64,000 nt of DNA from Halostagnicola sp. A-GB9-2 (lineage in GTDB: Archaea > Halobacteriota > Halobacteria > Halobacteriales > Natrialbaceae), in NCBI RefSeq assembly GCF_030068615.1, contig NZ_JASJOC010000002.1:186001-250000 (forward strand), written 5' to 3'. The position numbers and the translations under genes are program-made. Position 1 is the first letter of the stretch; the number at the start of each line of letters is the position of its first letter. Shown here piece by piece: positions 9,877 to 19,570 of this stretch. Under the pieces are notes generated by a model, which made no database searches, had not been told where the DNA came from, and was given only the letters and a program-made list of their open reading frames with translations.

Positions 9877-11105
9877 TGGCTCTCGACCTCCTGTGCCTGC
9901 TCGGTCGCCGTCGACTGCCTTTCGGGTTCGTCTTCACCGAAATAGCCGTCGGGCAATGCCTTCAGCTCGCTGTACTCCGTCTCGGCGAGGTAACACTTCG
10001 TCGCGTGCTCGTCGCTCCCATCGGCGTCGAACTCCGGTGGCTTCTCGAGACACTCCTCCATCGCTTTCGGGCACCGATCTGCGAAGTAACACCGATCGGG
10101 CATCTCCTCGTCGATCAGGCTGGGGACGTTCCCCGGAATCGGTTCGAGTCGCTTCCCGGCTTGTTCGAGGTCCGGAACGCTCCCGAGTAACCCCTCGGTG
10201 TAGGGATGGACGTGATCGTCGAAGACATCCTCGAGCGTGCCGCGTTCGACGATTTCTCCGGCGTACATCACGCCGACTCGGTCACACATTCGGGCGATGA
10301 CGCCGAGGTTGTGCGTGATCAGCAGGATCGTCATGTCGGTTTCTTCCTGCAAGTCTGCGAGCAGGTCGAGAACCTGCGCCTGGATGGTGACGTCCAGAGC
10401 GGTCGTCGGTTCGTCGGCGATCAACACGTCTGGTTCGCCCGCGAGCGCCTGGGCGATCATCGCCCGCTGGAGCATCCCGCCGGAGTACTCGTGTGGATAC
10501 TCATCGGCTCGCTTGGCCGGGTCCGGAATGCCGACCATCTCGAGCAGTTCGACGGCGCGGTCGCGGCTTTCACTCGAGACGTACCGCCGCGAGGGGAGCA
10601 CCGTCGAGAGGATGAACGACCCCATCGAGTACTCCGAAGATTGGGTTTTCGCGCGCGTCGAACGCGGGTTCGCGCTCGCTCGGCGCTGGACTTCGACGGC
10701 TTCGGCGAGTTGCTCTCCGACCGTGATGCTCGGATTGAAACTGCTCATCGGGTCCTGGAATATCATGCTGAACGACGCGCCCCGAAGCGAGTGGCGCACC
10801 GATTCGGGCACCGACAGCAGGTCGACGAACTCGCCGTCGACGGCCTCCGGATGATCGTCTCGAACGCTCTCGGCGAGGTCTGCGTTCCGATACTTGATCT
10901 CGCCTTCGGTGATCTCGCCGGGCGGTTCGATCAGGTGCATCATCGACCGAGCGGTGACACTCTTGCCGCTTCCGCTCTCGCCGACGATGCCGAACACCTC
11001 GCCGCGTTCGATCCGCAGGTCGAGATCGGAGACGGCGTTTACCTGCCCCTGTTCCGTGAAAAATCGTGTCGATAGTCCGTTTACGCGTAAGATATCCTCA
11101 GCCAT
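9873..11105 (-). CDS. Oligopeptide/dipeptide ABC transporter ATPase, DppD/OppD-type
   Basis: This 410-aa protein has Walker [10 protein letters not shown] near residue 42, signature [14 protein letters not shown] and Walker [13 protein letters not shown]. The Cys-containing C-terminal oligopeptide-ABC motif is also present ([14 protein letters not shown]). A stretch of about 40 residues between the Q-loop and signature ([20 protein letters not shown] and following) is an insert relative to bacterial OppD. It overlaps the downstream ATPase by 4 bp (ATGA arrangement) and follows the permease dppC by 6 bp, so translation is coupled. It pairs with the adjacent ATPase to energise peptide-type uptake. 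Confidence 0.92.
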   Translation of the reverse strand: MAEDILRVNGLSTRFFTEQGQVNAVSDLDLRIERGEVFGIVGESGSGKSVTARSMMHLIEPPGEITEGEIKYRNADLAESVRDDHPEAVDGEFVDLLSVPESVRHSLRGASFSMIFQDPMSSFNPSITVGEQLAEAVEVQRRASANPRSTRAKTQSSEYSMGSFILSTVLPSRRYVSSESRDRAVELLEMVGIPDPAKRADEYPHEYSGGMLQRAMIAQALAGEPDVLIADEPTTALDVTIQAQVLDLLADLQEETDMTILLITHNLGVIARMCDRVGVMYAGEIVERGTLEDVFDDHVHPYTEGLLGSVPDLEQAGKRLEPIPGNVPSLIDEEMPDRCYFADRCPKAMEECLEKPPEFDADGSDEHATKCYLAETEYSELKALPDGYFGEDEPERQSTATEQAQEVESQ

Positions 11106-11111
11106 GAGCTA

Positions 11112-12122
11112 TTAGGCACCCCCTTCGCCGCTGATGTTCGGATCGAGCGCATCTCGAAGCCAGTCGCCGAGCAGATTAATGCTAACCACCGCGAGCAAAA
11201 TTCCGATACCTGGAATCGTCGCGATCCACCAACTCGTCGCGAGGTGGTCCTGACCCTGCTGAATCTCGTACCCCCACGAGAGCGTCGTTCCCGAGAACCC
11301 GAGATAGGAAAGCGAGCTCTCGAGCAGGATGATCGCAGCGACCTGGATCGTCGCGAGCACGATTACGGGCGTGAGGCTGTTCGGAAGGATGTGTCTGAGC
11401 AGGATCGTCCTGTTACTCGCACCCATACTCTTGGCGGCTTTGACGTACTCCTCGTTGCGCAAAGAGAGTGCCTCACCGCGTGCAACGCGGGCGAACCAGA
11501 CCCAGGTGACGAGCGCGACGACGATAGTCACCGTCCCGGGTAAAGCGATCGATGTCGGCATGCCATCGGCGAACCCCGCTCTGACGATTGGATCGGGAAT
11601 TCGCTGAACGCTCTGGCCGAAGACGCCGATGAGGGCGACGGCGAAGACGAGCGACGGAAACGCGAGCATCATATCCGCGATGCGCATCATCGAGTCGTCG
11701 ATCCGCCCGCCGTAGTACCCGGAAACGAGTCCGAACGGGACGCCGAACGCCGCGGCTAACCCCGTCCCAATCAACCCGACGAGCAGGGAGATTCGAGCGC
11801 CGAACAGCGCCCTCGAGAACGTATCCTGCCCGATCTGGTTCGTGCCGAGGTAGTGATCACCGCTTGGTTCGACCGTGTAGGAGATGCGGTCGCGTTCTCC
11901 GTCGCTGTCGTCCCACGTGTGCGAGGTGTCGGTCGTTCCCCACGGTGGGTATGAGTTCCCCTCCTCGTCGAAGTGGCCCGTCGTGTGGGGGTTGTGCGTC
12001 GCGAGAACCGGCGCGAACAGCGCCATCAAAATGATGAGGATGGCAATCGCGAGTCCGACCTTCGCCAAGAAACTCTGACGGAACTCCGTTTTGAGACTGG
12101 ATTTGAGGCGATCTGAAATCAT
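11112..12122 (-). CDS. ABC transporter permease, DppC/OppC-type
   Basis: This 336-aa protein has an N-terminal helix (about residues 20-42), a periplasm-facing loop of some 60 residues typical of OppC proteins, and five more helices. The EAA loop (EYVKAAKSMGASNRTILLRHILPN) that contacts the ATPase coupling site is clearly visible. The start overlaps the stop of the upstream dppB-like gene by 4 bp. The protein forms the translocation pore with that DppB partner. Confidence 0.93.
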   Translation of the reverse strand: MISDRLKSSLKTEFRQSFLAKVGLAIAILIILMALFAPVLATHNPHTTGHFDEEGNSYPPWGTTDTSHTWDDSDGERDRISYTVEPSGDHYLGTNQIGQDTFSRALFGARISLLVGLIGTGLAAAFGVPFGLVSGYYGGRIDDSMMRIADMMLAFPSLVFAVALIGVFGQSVQRIPDPIVRAGFADGMPTSIALPGTVTIVVALVTWVWFARVARGEALSLRNEEYVKAAKSMGASNRTILLRHILPNSLTPVIVLATIQVAAIILLESSLSYLGFSGTTLSWGYEIQQGQDHLATSWWIATIPGIGILLAVVSINLLGDWLRDALDPNISGEGGA

Positions 12123-13108
12123 TCGTCCGTCACCTGTGGGTTGAGATACGCGTACAGCGAGTCGACGACGATGTTGATGAGCACGAAACTAACCCCGATA
12201 AAGATCAGGATACCCTGGATCAGCGGCCAGTCGAGCGAGCGGATCCCGCCGATGAGGCGCAACCCGAGCCCGGGCCACGAGAACACCTCCTCGGTAACGA
12301 CCGCACCGCCGATTAGCGTGCCGAGTTGTAGGCCGAGTACGGTGATGATCGGGATCATCGTGTTTCGGAGCACGTGTTTGTACCGAATCAACACGCCGGG
12401 AAGTCCCTTCGCCTCGGTCGCCGTAACGTACGGCTTCCCGAGTTCGTCGATCATCCCGCTCCGCGTGAGTCGAGTGATCAACGCCGTAAAGTACGTTCCG
12501 AGCGCGATCGCGGGTAACGTGATGTGGTGGAGCCACGTGAGGAGATCGCCGACGTAGCCGTAGGTCACGAGCATCCGCATCGCTTCGACGAACCCGACCG
12601 GCCGGTGACTGGTCGGGAACAGCCCGAACTGCACCCCAAGCACCAGGATCAACATGATTCCGAGCCAGAAGTTCGGCGTGCTGATCCCGACGAGCGAGAA
12701 GAGCGTCGCGCCGTAGTCCGCGGGTTCGTTTCGCCTCGTCCCGCTGATAACGCCCAGCGGAATCGCAATGATCATGGCGACGACCGTCGCCGCGATGGCT
12801 AGCTCGAGGGTCGCCGGAACCCGTTCGATGACCAGCGTGGTCACTTCGCGGCTCGATTGGTACGAGTAGCCGAGATCACCGACCAGAATCCCCTGTAGAT
12901 ACTCGAGGTACTGGACGTATATCGGTTCGTTCAGCCCGAGATCCTCCCTGACCCGCTCGCGGAATTCCTGGGATGCCGCGTCGTCGACGATCAGGTTCAC
13001 CGGGTCGCCGGGAGAAACCGCTCGAAGGGCGAAGGTGATCGTCACGACCCCCCACACGACGACGATCCCCTGCAAGATACGTTTTATCAGGAACTTTCCA
13101 AAGGACAT
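12119..13108 (-). CDS. ABC transporter permease, DppB/OppB-type
   Basis: This 329-aa protein has six predicted helices and the OppB/DppB hallmarks: an N-terminal KFLIKRILQGIVVVWGV helix, the RAVSPGDPVN segment, and the EAA loop (YVTATEAKGLPGVLIRYKHV). It lies downstream of the substrate-binding protein by 131 bp and overlaps the dppC-like gene by 4 bp. It forms the heterodimeric channel of the importer. Confidence 0.93.
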   Translation of the reverse strand: MSFGKFLIKRILQGIVVVWGVVTITFALRAVSPGDPVNLIVDDAASQEFRERVREDLGLNEPIYVQYLEYLQGILVGDLGYSYQSSREVTTLVIERVPATLELAIAATVVAMIIAIPLGVISGTRRNEPADYGATLFSLVGISTPNFWLGIMLILVLGVQFGLFPTSHRPVGFVEAMRMLVTYGYVGDLLTWLHHITLPAIALGTYFTALITRLTRSGMIDELGKPYVTATEAKGLPGVLIRYKHVLRNTMIPIITVLGLQLGTLIGGAVVTEEVFSWPGLGLRLIGGIRSLDWPLIQGILIFIGVSFVLINIVVDSLYAYLNPQVTDE

Positions 13109-13239
13109 CGAAATTTATGATTGAAATGTTTGGCGAGTGGTAATAGGGTTTCGTTCTTGACCCGATTATCCGCGGACGGGATCGATTCGTGACCGCTCCA
13201 TCGAAGACACCGCGTCTCAGTCCGTAGATCGGTGGGCCG

Positions 13240-14808
13240 TTACTGATCCATCTCGTCCACGTAAATGCTCTCGTCTGAACGTGGATCCCACTCGAGGTCC
13301 TCGTTGATGCCGTAAATACTCTCCTCGAGGTGGAGGAACACCCACGGCGCTTCCTCGCGGAGGTCTGCGTTGATGTCTTGGAGCATCTGTTCGCGTTCTT
13401 CCTCGTCGTTTTCTTCCTGGCTCTCGAGGATTCGGTCTTCGATTTCCTCGTCGCTGAAGTTGAACTGGCCGCCCTCGCTCGTGAACCACGGCGCGAGACC
13501 GTAGTCAGCGTCTCCCGTCGGGTTCCCCCACCCGATCAGGAAGAACGGGTACTCCTCGTAATCGGGTCCTTCCGCCGCGGCGTCCGCAATCGTATCGAAG
13601 GGGACGTTCTCGAAGTTACAGTCGACGTTATCCAGTTGATCGATCTGGTCCGCCGCGGTCTCTGCGACGTCCGAATCGTTGAGATACCGGCCGTCCATCG
13701 AATAGAGCGTGATCTCCTCGCCCGCGTAGCCGCTATCCTCGATCAGGGACTCGGCTTCGTCCTGATCCTGTGAGTAGGGTTCGAGGTCCTCGTTGTAGCC
13801 GAACAGGCCCTCCGGGATCGGCTGGGTCATCGGTTCGCCGAAGCCGCCGAGGTTGTTGCTGATGATTCCCTCGTTGTCGACGGCGTAGTTCATCGCCTGT
13901 CGGAACTCCTGGCTGTCGAACGGTTCGACTTCGTTTTTCATCACGAGGAAGATGTTGCGGAAACTAACCTCCTCGTCGATGTACACCCCGTCCTCGTCGT
14001 CGATCGTCTGGACGTCCGTCGGCGGAACGTTGACGACGAGGTCGCTTTCACCAGCCTGCAGGCCGCCGACGCGTCCGCTCGAGGTGCTTTCTGCGTTCAT
14101 TCGGACCCTTTCGAACGCGGGCTCGTCTCCCCAGTAATCGTCAAAGCGCGTAAAGACCGCCTCGACTTCGGCTTCGTACTCCTCGAGTTCGTACGGACCC
14201 GTCCCGTTCATCTCGGGTTCCGTTATCGGCTGCTCGTCGAACGATTCTACCCAGTCCTCGTTGACGGCTCGAGTGAAGTTCGCGAGCTGGTACTCGGCGA
14301 GCGATTCCGCGGCCGAGTGTTCGACGAGAACCGTCTCGTCGTCTTCGGCTTCAGCCCCGTTGATCGCGGTCATGCCGGCGACCTGATCGCTCCCGAACCC
14401 GACCTCTGCGTCTACCTGCCGATTGATCGTGTACGCGACGTCGCTAGCGGTCAGATCGTCGCCGTTGTGGAAGACGACATCGTCTCTGATCGTGAGTTCG
14501 ACGACTCCGTCTTCGGGGTGTTCCCAGTCGGTGACGACCCGACCTTCGATCTCGCCGTCTCGCGTGACGTTGAAACAGGGTTCGTAGACCTGGTCGAAGA
14601 CGTTGTAGTACGGCGTCGCGTTGTGGTCGTTCGGATCCGTGTTCTCGATGAACTCCCCTTGTGTGATGACCAGTTCGTCGATGTCGCCGTCCCCCGTTGG
14701 GTCGTCTAAACACCCTGCAATTGCACCAAGACCGGTCGTTGCTGCCGCTATTCCCGTAAGCTCTAAGACCTGCCGCCGATTGACAGTCTGTTCGTTAGCA
14801 CCCGTCAT
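13240..14808 (-). CDS. ABC transporter substrate-binding lipoprotein, family 5
   Basis: This 522-aa protein opens with a Tat-type signal (NRRQVLELTG) ending in a lipobox with Cys at residue 33 (LGAIAGC), so the mature protein is probably lipid-anchored outside the membrane. The body is an extracellular solute-binding family 5 fold: VTDWEHPEDGVVELTIRDDVVFHNGDDLTASDV is the family region for ligand-cleft strands (positions about 90-125), with the FRQAMNYAVDNEGI helix later. Family members bind peptides, nickel, heme or oligosaccharides. It is the first gene of the importer operon and has its own strong TATA box. The 131-bp gap to dppB could hold a processing or attenuation site, consistent with higher expression of the binding protein. 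Confidence 0.92.
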   Translation of the reverse strand: MTGANEQTVNRRQVLELTGIAAATTGLGAIAGCLDDPTGDGDIDELVITQGEFIENTDPNDHNATPYYNVFDQVYEPCFNVTRDGEIEGRVVTDWEHPEDGVVELTIRDDVVFHNGDDLTASDVAYTINRQVDAEVGFGSDQVAGMTAINGAEAEDDETVLVEHSAAESLAEYQLANFTRAVNEDWVESFDEQPITEPEMNGTGPYELEEYEAEVEAVFTRFDDYWGDEPAFERVRMNAESTSSGRVGGLQAGESDLVVNVPPTDVQTIDDEDGVYIDEEVSFRNIFLVMKNEVEPFDSQEFRQAMNYAVDNEGIISNNLGGFGEPMTQPIPEGLFGYNEDLEPYSQDQDEAESLIEDSGYAGEEITLYSMDGRYLNDSDVAETAADQIDQLDNVDCNFENVPFDTIADAAAEGPDYEEYPFFLIGWGNPTGDADYGLAPWFTSEGGQFNFSDEEIEDRILESQEENDEEEREQMLQDINADLREEAPWVFLHLEESIYGINEDLEWDPRSDESIYVDEMDQ

Positions 14809-14830
14809 ATTCTCTGTAGAGAGAGGGCAG

Positions 14831-14845
14831 ATATTTATAAATATT
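14831..14845 (-). promoter_or_regulatory. TATA box of the ABC importer operon
   Basis: The sequence ATATTTATAAATATT is centred about 30 bp upstream of the substrate-binding protein start codon at 14808. This matches an archaeal TATA box giving an mRNA with a very short leader. It is assigned by motif and spacing. Confidence 0.6.
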
Positions 14846-14957
14846 GGTAGTCAATCCGTAGAATTACGGAGACAGAGCCGTGTTGTACGTATTTGGTTAC
14901 TAAAGAACAGCAACTGACGTTGTTTTGTTGAACTTTCACAGCCAGATTCCTGGCAAA

Positions 14958-14966
14958 AGTTTAAGT
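14958..14966 (+). promoter_or_regulatory. TATA-like element for the RNase H gene
   Basis: AAGTTTAAG lies about 27 bp before the ATG at 14990. That is the spacing expected for a leaderless haloarchaeal transcript and it supports the chosen start codon. Confidence 0.4.
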
Positions 14967-14989
14967 TACCTACAGGACCAACTGATGGT

Positions 14990-15625
14990 ATGGCCGCCCA
15001 CGGCCGCCCCGCACTGCGGGACTTGTTCGACGAGTCACCGACCCCGCACATCGCACATCCACCGCGGACCCATCATCGCGACTTCTACGTCGCGACTGAC
15101 GGTTCGTTCCGGAAAACAGGTGGTGGGCTCGGTGCAGTGATCGAAACCAGAGACGGCACTCGCGTCGCACGCATCGCGACGACGGATGCCCCACCCGACA
15201 ACAACGTCGCCGAGTATCGAGCGTTACATCTCGGACTCGACGTACTCGCCGAACGGGCTCCCCCCAATGCGAGCGTCGGCGTTCTCATCGATCACGATTC
15301 ACTTGCCAGCAACGTCAATAACGCGATCCTGGCGACGAACCATCCCGACCGAAAACCGCCGCGACCGTTTTCGGTCCCGCCCGAAACCGAGTATCACTGG
15401 CGCGGCATCCAGGCTCGAGTAAACGGGTTCGCGGAGATTCGCGCGGCACGAATCGATAGCAACCAGAATCCCGCACATCCGCTCGCGAACGAACCGACAC
15501 AGTACGAACACGTCAACCGGGAACTCGATCGGTGTGTCCTTCCCGATCCGCCGGAAACGGCCGTTTCGAAGGTTCCCCCACCGTCTCGAGCCAACCGAAA
15601 CGGCAGTGGTCGAGCCTCGGATTGA
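14990..15625 (+). CDS. RNase H type I-like protein
   Basis: This 211-aa protein has an RNase HI fold from about residue 24 onwards. Visible motifs are ATDGSFRKTGGGLGAV (first catalytic Asp), NNVAEYRALHLGLD (catalytic Glu) and LIDHDSL (third Asp). A late NPAHPLANE segment sits where the C-terminal His/Asp loop of RNase HI normally is. The enzyme cleaves RNA in RNA-DNA hybrids. The N-terminal 23 residues are an extension of unknown role, and the C-terminal 45 residues look unstructured. It is monocistronic and divergent from the importer operon. Confidence 0.85.
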   Translation: MAAHGRPALRDLFDESPTPHIAHPPRTHHRDFYVATDGSFRKTGGGLGAVIETRDGTRVARIATTDAPPDNNVAEYRALHLGLDVLAERAPPNASVGVLIDHDSLASNVNNAILATNHPDRKPPRPFSVPPETEYHWRGIQARVNGFAEIRAARIDSNQNPAHPLANEPTQYEHVNRELDRCVLPDPPETAVSKVPPPSRANRNGSGRASD

Positions 15626-15749
15626 GCGAGCTGTCGGTCAAAACGGGTAAAATCTGAAGAAGCCATCCTGTTCGCCCAGCCGAGTCCAGTACCGACTGGC
15701 TCGATGCGAACCGCCATCGTTATTTCCTCGCTTCGAAGAGTCCAGTTCG

Positions 15750-16208
15750 ATGAGTCTTCGTGTCGCCATTGCCGCGCCGTTCGTCCAGGACGGTAGCGCC
15801 CAACTTCGGGAGAACGAGTTCGTCGTTTCGCTCTCACTGGATCGGGACTGGTTCTCCCCCGACCAGGCTAAGCGACTGATCGACGTCGCGACCCAGGAGG
15901 ACCTCCTCGTGCGCGACGGAAACGACCTCGAGCTGACGTACGATCCCGCAACGGTATCGATTCCCGACGAGTTCGTGCCAGACGAGGATATCCTCACGGA
16001 GCGATCCGCCTTCGAGCGAGTGCTCGACGCGCTCGTCGCGGAAGGAACCGAGAAACACGAAGCGGTCGGCGCGATCAATACCCTCCAGCAAGAACTCGGC
16101 ATTACGATCGAGGCCGCGGCGGTCGTCTACGCCCGTCGGGAGGGGATCGACGTTTCCGAACTCGTTCCCGTCGCCAGGAACGCGCTGACAAGCTTCGACG
16201 GCGACTGA
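15750..16208 (+). CDS. DUF2240 family protein
   Basis: This 152-aa soluble protein matches the haloarchaeal/archaeal DUF2240 family as I recall it: MSLRVAIAAPFVQDG at the N-terminus, a winged-helix-like middle (LSPDQAK-type segment WFSPDQAKRLIDVATQEDLL) and a C-terminal helical portion (INTLQQELGITIEAAAVVYA). Helix-turn-helix character suggests nucleic-acid contact, but no function is established. The neighbours are an RNase H gene and another short hypothetical gene on the same strand, spaced 124 and 74 bp, possibly co-transcribed. Confidence 0.75.
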   Translation: MSLRVAIAAPFVQDGSAQLRENEFVVSLSLDRDWFSPDQAKRLIDVATQEDLLVRDGNDLELTYDPATVSIPDEFVPDEDILTERSAFERVLDALVAEGTEKHEAVGAINTLQQELGITIEAAAVVYARREGIDVSELVPVARNALTSFDGD

Positions 16209-16282
16209 GATCGGAAGACGCCGTTAGCAACTGCCGTTTCTCCGATCGAAGACGGTTAACCCGTCCGTCGGCAACCTCAGGC

Positions 16283-16690
16283 ATGGTCGAGAAACGGATC
16301 ACGGACGGTCGGCGGATCGCCGAACTCCTCTCGAGCGAACTCGACGGGCGCGAGGACGGCCACCTCAAGCACCTCGCGGTCGTCAACGCCGACGCGGACG
16401 TCGAGCCGACGGCCGACGGTGCTCGAGCGTACGACGTCGAACGAGAGGGAGAATCCGGGGAAACGACGCGCTTCGCTCGCGTTTTCATCCACGACGACCG
16501 AGCACACGTCGAATTCGAACGGGGACAGGACCGCGCCGCAGCGGTCGCCGAATCATCGGGACTCAGGGTTCGACCGAAAGCGACGACACCCCCGAAGACG
16601 CTCGTGTTCGTCGAGGACGGCGGCGAAGTCAAACGAGCCTCGGACGTCTTCGACGCCGCGAGCCAAGCGCTCGAGGACGAAGCTCTGTAA
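16283..16690 (+). CDS. Haloarchaeal conserved hypothetical protein
   Basis: This is an acidic 135-aa soluble protein. It opens MVEKRITDGRRIAELLSSEL and contains a beta-rich core (LAVVNADADVEPT, RFARVFIHDDRAHVEFERG) followed by LVFVEDGGEVKRASDVFDAA. No cysteines or catalytic motif stand out. Codon use matches its neighbours. The gene lies 74 bp after the DUF2240 gene and converges on the HAD phosphatase. I recognise the style of a conserved haloarchaeal family but cannot name it. Confidence 0.7.
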   Translation: MVEKRITDGRRIAELLSSELDGREDGHLKHLAVVNADADVEPTADGARAYDVEREGESGETTRFARVFIHDDRAHVEFERGQDRAAAVAESSGLRVRPKATTPPKTLVFVEDGGEVKRASDVFDAASQALEDEAL

Positions 16691-16706
16691 CGAGAGCCGT
16701 ACGCAC

Positions 16707-17366
16707 TCACTCGAGCATCTCGAGGACGGTCGGTAACTCAGTCGCGATCGAATCCTGCTCGAGGTGAGCGAGCGCTCGGTCGTCCGGTGCGGGTCCGTCG
16801 GATTTTAAGACCTGAATCGCGTTCATTCCCGCGTTTGTCGCGCCGGCGATATCGGCCTCGATGTTGTCGCCGACGTAGACCGCGTTTCCGGCCTCGACGG
16901 CGAGTTCCGACAGAATAGCCTCGAATGCTCGCGGATCGGGTTTTCCTGCCTCGAGTTCACCCGTGACCAGCGCGGCGTCGAACGTGTTCTCCCAGCCCAG
17001 GGTTTCGAGTTTATCTCGCTGAGCGCGAACGGGACCGTTTGTGAGCAAGCCGACGCTGTAGGCCGCTTTGAGGTCCTCGAGGAGGAGTTCGACGCCGGGG
17101 ATCGGCGAGAGCGAATCCGCGATCGTCTCCCGGTACGCGACGGCTAGCGCTTCGGCGTCGGCGTCCGTCTCTCGGTCAGCCAGCAGATCGGCGAAGATCG
17201 GCTCTCGAGTGTGCTTCGTGAGGTTCTGGCTGTGCGCGTCGAGATACGCCTCGCGGCTGATCGATGGCGTCCCAGCCGCGGCCGTGACGTCCTCGAGAAT
17301 CGTCTCCCGATCCCGGTCCGGAACGGCGAGTGTTTCGTCGAGATCGAAGACGATCGCCTCTACCAT
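16707..17366 (-). CDS. HAD-superfamily phosphohydrolase
   Basis: This is 219 aa from the ATG at 17366; the longer frame upstream lacks haloarchaeal composition, so I start at MVEAIVFDLDETL. Motif I is DLDET (nucleophile Asp near residue 8), motif II is LLTNGP, motif III is the Lys in AGKPDPRAF, and motif IV is YVGDNIEADI. The cap is helical and sits between motifs I and II, as in subclass I (phosphoglycolate phosphatase-like). The substrate cannot be assigned. Transcribed alone. Confidence 0.88.
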   Translation of the reverse strand: MVEAIVFDLDETLAVPDRDRETILEDVTAAAGTPSISREAYLDAHSQNLTKHTREPIFADLLADRETDADAEALAVAYRETIADSLSPIPGVELLLEDLKAAYSVGLLTNGPVRAQRDKLETLGWENTFDAALVTGELEAGKPDPRAFEAILSELAVEAGNAVYVGDNIEADIAGATNAGMNAIQVLKSDGPAPDDRALAHLEQDSIATELPTVLEMLE

Positions 17367-17576
17367 GATCGATGGAACGAACCCAACGGGTTTGAAGGTA
17401 CCTTTTTTACAATACGTGACTCGACGAGCGGTGGAACGTCCCACCGGAGTTGAATTGGCAGGTTTCAAGTATCACCGAAACTCGACGAAATAGCGGATTC
17501 CAAGCGGCGAGATCCGGATGATCTTCTCGAATCTCTGAACAGAACGAAACGCCCGCAAAATTAGCGGATGAGGAAC

Positions 17577-18410
17577 TCACCCATCGATCGTTTTCGCCTC
17601 ATCCGCGTAGCTATCCGCCAGCCGAACCGGCTCCGGAAGTTTGTACCCCGAACTGAGTTCTAGGACGACTTCGGCGGCAGTTTTCGGACCCACGCGGTGG
17701 CCGGGGCTGACGTACAGCGGATTCACGTACCGACTCGAGGACTCGTACTGCTTGGTCTGTACCGCGTACCCGAGTACGGTGCCGTCGGCTGTGTCGACCC
17801 GCGAGTTCGCTTCGATCGGGACCCGCGTTCCGGCCGGGAGGTTTTCGAGATCATCCGCGGGCTCGCCACAGAGGAGGCTCTTTGCGACGCCGATGGCCGG
17901 AATGTCGAGGATCACGCCGATGTGGGTCGCGATGCCCGCCTGCCGGAAGTGAATGCGCCCGCTTCCGTCGAACAGGAAGAGGTCGGGTTCGACCGATAGC
18001 TCCTCGATGGCGTCCAGAATCGGCGCGCCTTCGCGGAAGGCCAACAATCCGGGGATGTAGGGAATCTCGAGCGGCGTCACCGCGTGAACCCGTTCGATCA
18101 CTTCGCCGCCTTGCATCGCGACGACGGCACTCAGGGCTCGTTCGGGCTCGTCCTCGAGGAGAAAGGATTGATCGACACCCGCGACGATCGGCGGCTCGGT
18201 GTCTCTCGAGGCGGCTTGAAGCGGGTTCGAAAGCGTTGCCGGATCGAATTCCGAGCCACCGCCGGTTTCGGTTTCGCCTTTGGGTGCCGATCCGATATCG
18301 ATATCGTCCTTGAACACCGCACTGCTGGCGATCTCCCGCTGGAGGGACTCCATGTCCTCGGTCGAAAGCGAGGCGTCGGGGAGGAGGTCGGGTCTCGAGA
18401 GCTGGGTCAT
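17577..18410 (-). CDS. nfi: Endonuclease V
   Basis: This encodes 277 aa from the ATG at 18410. Endonuclease V nicks DNA one nucleotide 3' of deoxyinosine and other lesions. Family motifs are visible: AGVDQSF (catalytic Asp), YIPGLLAFREGAP (catalytic Glu), LFLFDGSGRIHFRQAGIATHIG (third acidic residue and the DNA-strand-separating region) and GVAKSLL. The first 70 or so residues extend the usual core and include an acidic low-complexity insert (KGETETGGGSEFDP). It lies in a stretch dense in DNA-repair genes. Confidence 0.92.
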   Translation of the reverse strand: MTQLSRPDLLPDASLSTEDMESLQREIASSAVFKDDIDIGSAPKGETETGGGSEFDPATLSNPLQAASRDTEPPIVAGVDQSFLLEDEPERALSAVVAMQGGEVIERVHAVTPLEIPYIPGLLAFREGAPILDAIEELSVEPDLFLFDGSGRIHFRQAGIATHIGVILDIPAIGVAKSLLCGEPADDLENLPAGTRVPIEANSRVDTADGTVLGYAVQTKQYESSSRYVNPLYVSPGHRVGPKTAAEVVLELSSGYKLPEPVRLADSYADEAKTIDG

Positions 18411-18483
18411 CAGCGTTTCGTACTCGGCGAACGAAAATGAGTGTCGGGATTTGAGAACTGATCGCGGGAACAACGGCTACTGC

Positions 18484-19470
18484 TCAGAACGGACCGCGTC
18501 CGCGTCCTGGGCCGCCGGGTCCGCCCGGACCACCCGGCCCGCCGCCACCGCCGAGTTGTAACTGGTTCGGCGTCCGGATGTTCTTCGTTCGTTTGATATA
18601 CTCCCCGTAGGCGAAACCGACCAGTAAACCGATGAGGTGGGCCGCGTGAGCGATCCCCCCGGCACCTCCCATGCCGCCGCCGACCAGTAGCAGACTGATC
18701 ACGGCGAACCCGCCTGTCAGCACCCAGAGCGGCATCGGGATGAAAAACATGAAGTATACCTTGAGGTTGGGGTTCAGAATCGTGATAACGCCGAGGATGG
18801 CAAGTGCACCCCCAGATGCGCCGAGAACGCCGCCCTCCCAGGGTGCGAGCGCGCCTCCGGTCATCTGTATGAATACCTGGGAGAGCCCGGCCAATATCCC
18901 GCTTCCGAGGAACAGCAACCAGAAGTTCCGGTCACTAACGTACCGACTCAGGAGCGGCCCGAAGAAGAAAATCACGATGCTGTTGAACGCGATGTGCATG
19001 AGGCCACCGTGAGCGAAGATAGACGTTACCCACGTCCAGACGTACTCAGGATTCTCTGGCGTGAGCACGAAAATCGAACGGTAGGTGAGTTGGGAATTCA
19101 ACGACATCCCGATCGACCCGACCGGCGAGAGCAATAGACTCGTCAGTTGCTGGAAGAGGAACGTGATCCACATCAACAACAGGATGGTATATGTTACGTT
19201 CCCCCGGAAGTACGCCATCGGCCCTCCAGGTCCCGTATCGAACGGAAGCTTCGAGGCGATTTTCGCCTTCGTCGAGGCCTCAGCGCTCGAGTTCGAGTTC
19301 ACGCTGTTGTCGAACCCGCTGTTGAAGACGCCCTTCGGATCGTTCCAGTCGTGTAAGCCCGAGCAGTTGTGGTTTTCCGGTAAGCGGTGCTCGCCGCAGT
19401 GGGTCCCCCCGCAGTGGCGACACTCGTAGGGCATGCTCTCTTGTTTCCCACACACGTCGCACTTGGCCAT
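18484..19470 (-). CDS. Rhomboid intramembrane protease with N-terminal AN1-type zinc finger
   Basis: This is a 328-aa protein. Residues 1-38 form an AN1-like zinc finger (CDVCGK, YECRHCGGTHCGEHR, NHNC). A hydrophilic linker follows, then six or seven membrane helices. The rhomboid catalytic Ser lies in GASGGALAILG and the catalytic His in the last helices (GIAHAAHLIGLLVGF). The HGGLMHIAFNS segment matches the family N-H-x loop region. The C-terminal tail is Gly/Pro-rich (GGPGGPGGPGGPGRGRGPF). Rhomboids cleave membrane proteins within helices. The zinc finger may recruit substrates on the cytoplasmic side. Confidence 0.92.
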   Translation of the reverse strand: MAKCDVCGKQESMPYECRHCGGTHCGEHRLPENHNCSGLHDWNDPKGVFNSGFDNSVNSNSSAEASTKAKIASKLPFDTGPGGPMAYFRGNVTYTILLLMWITFLFQQLTSLLLSPVGSIGMSLNSQLTYRSIFVLTPENPEYVWTWVTSIFAHGGLMHIAFNSIVIFFFGPLLSRYVSDRNFWLLFLGSGILAGLSQVFIQMTGGALAPWEGGVLGASGGALAILGVITILNPNLKVYFMFFIPMPLWVLTGGFAVISLLLVGGGMGGAGGIAHAAHLIGLLVGFAYGEYIKRTKNIRTPNQLQLGGGGGPGGPGGPGGPGRGRGPF

Positions 19471-19570
19471 TGACCGGGGGTATGCGTGGCACGGCTAAGG
19501 GATTTGGGGTTTCGTCGGGCTCTCACCACGCCCCGATTCCTTTTTGCTGGTTACGGCCGAACACGAACTC

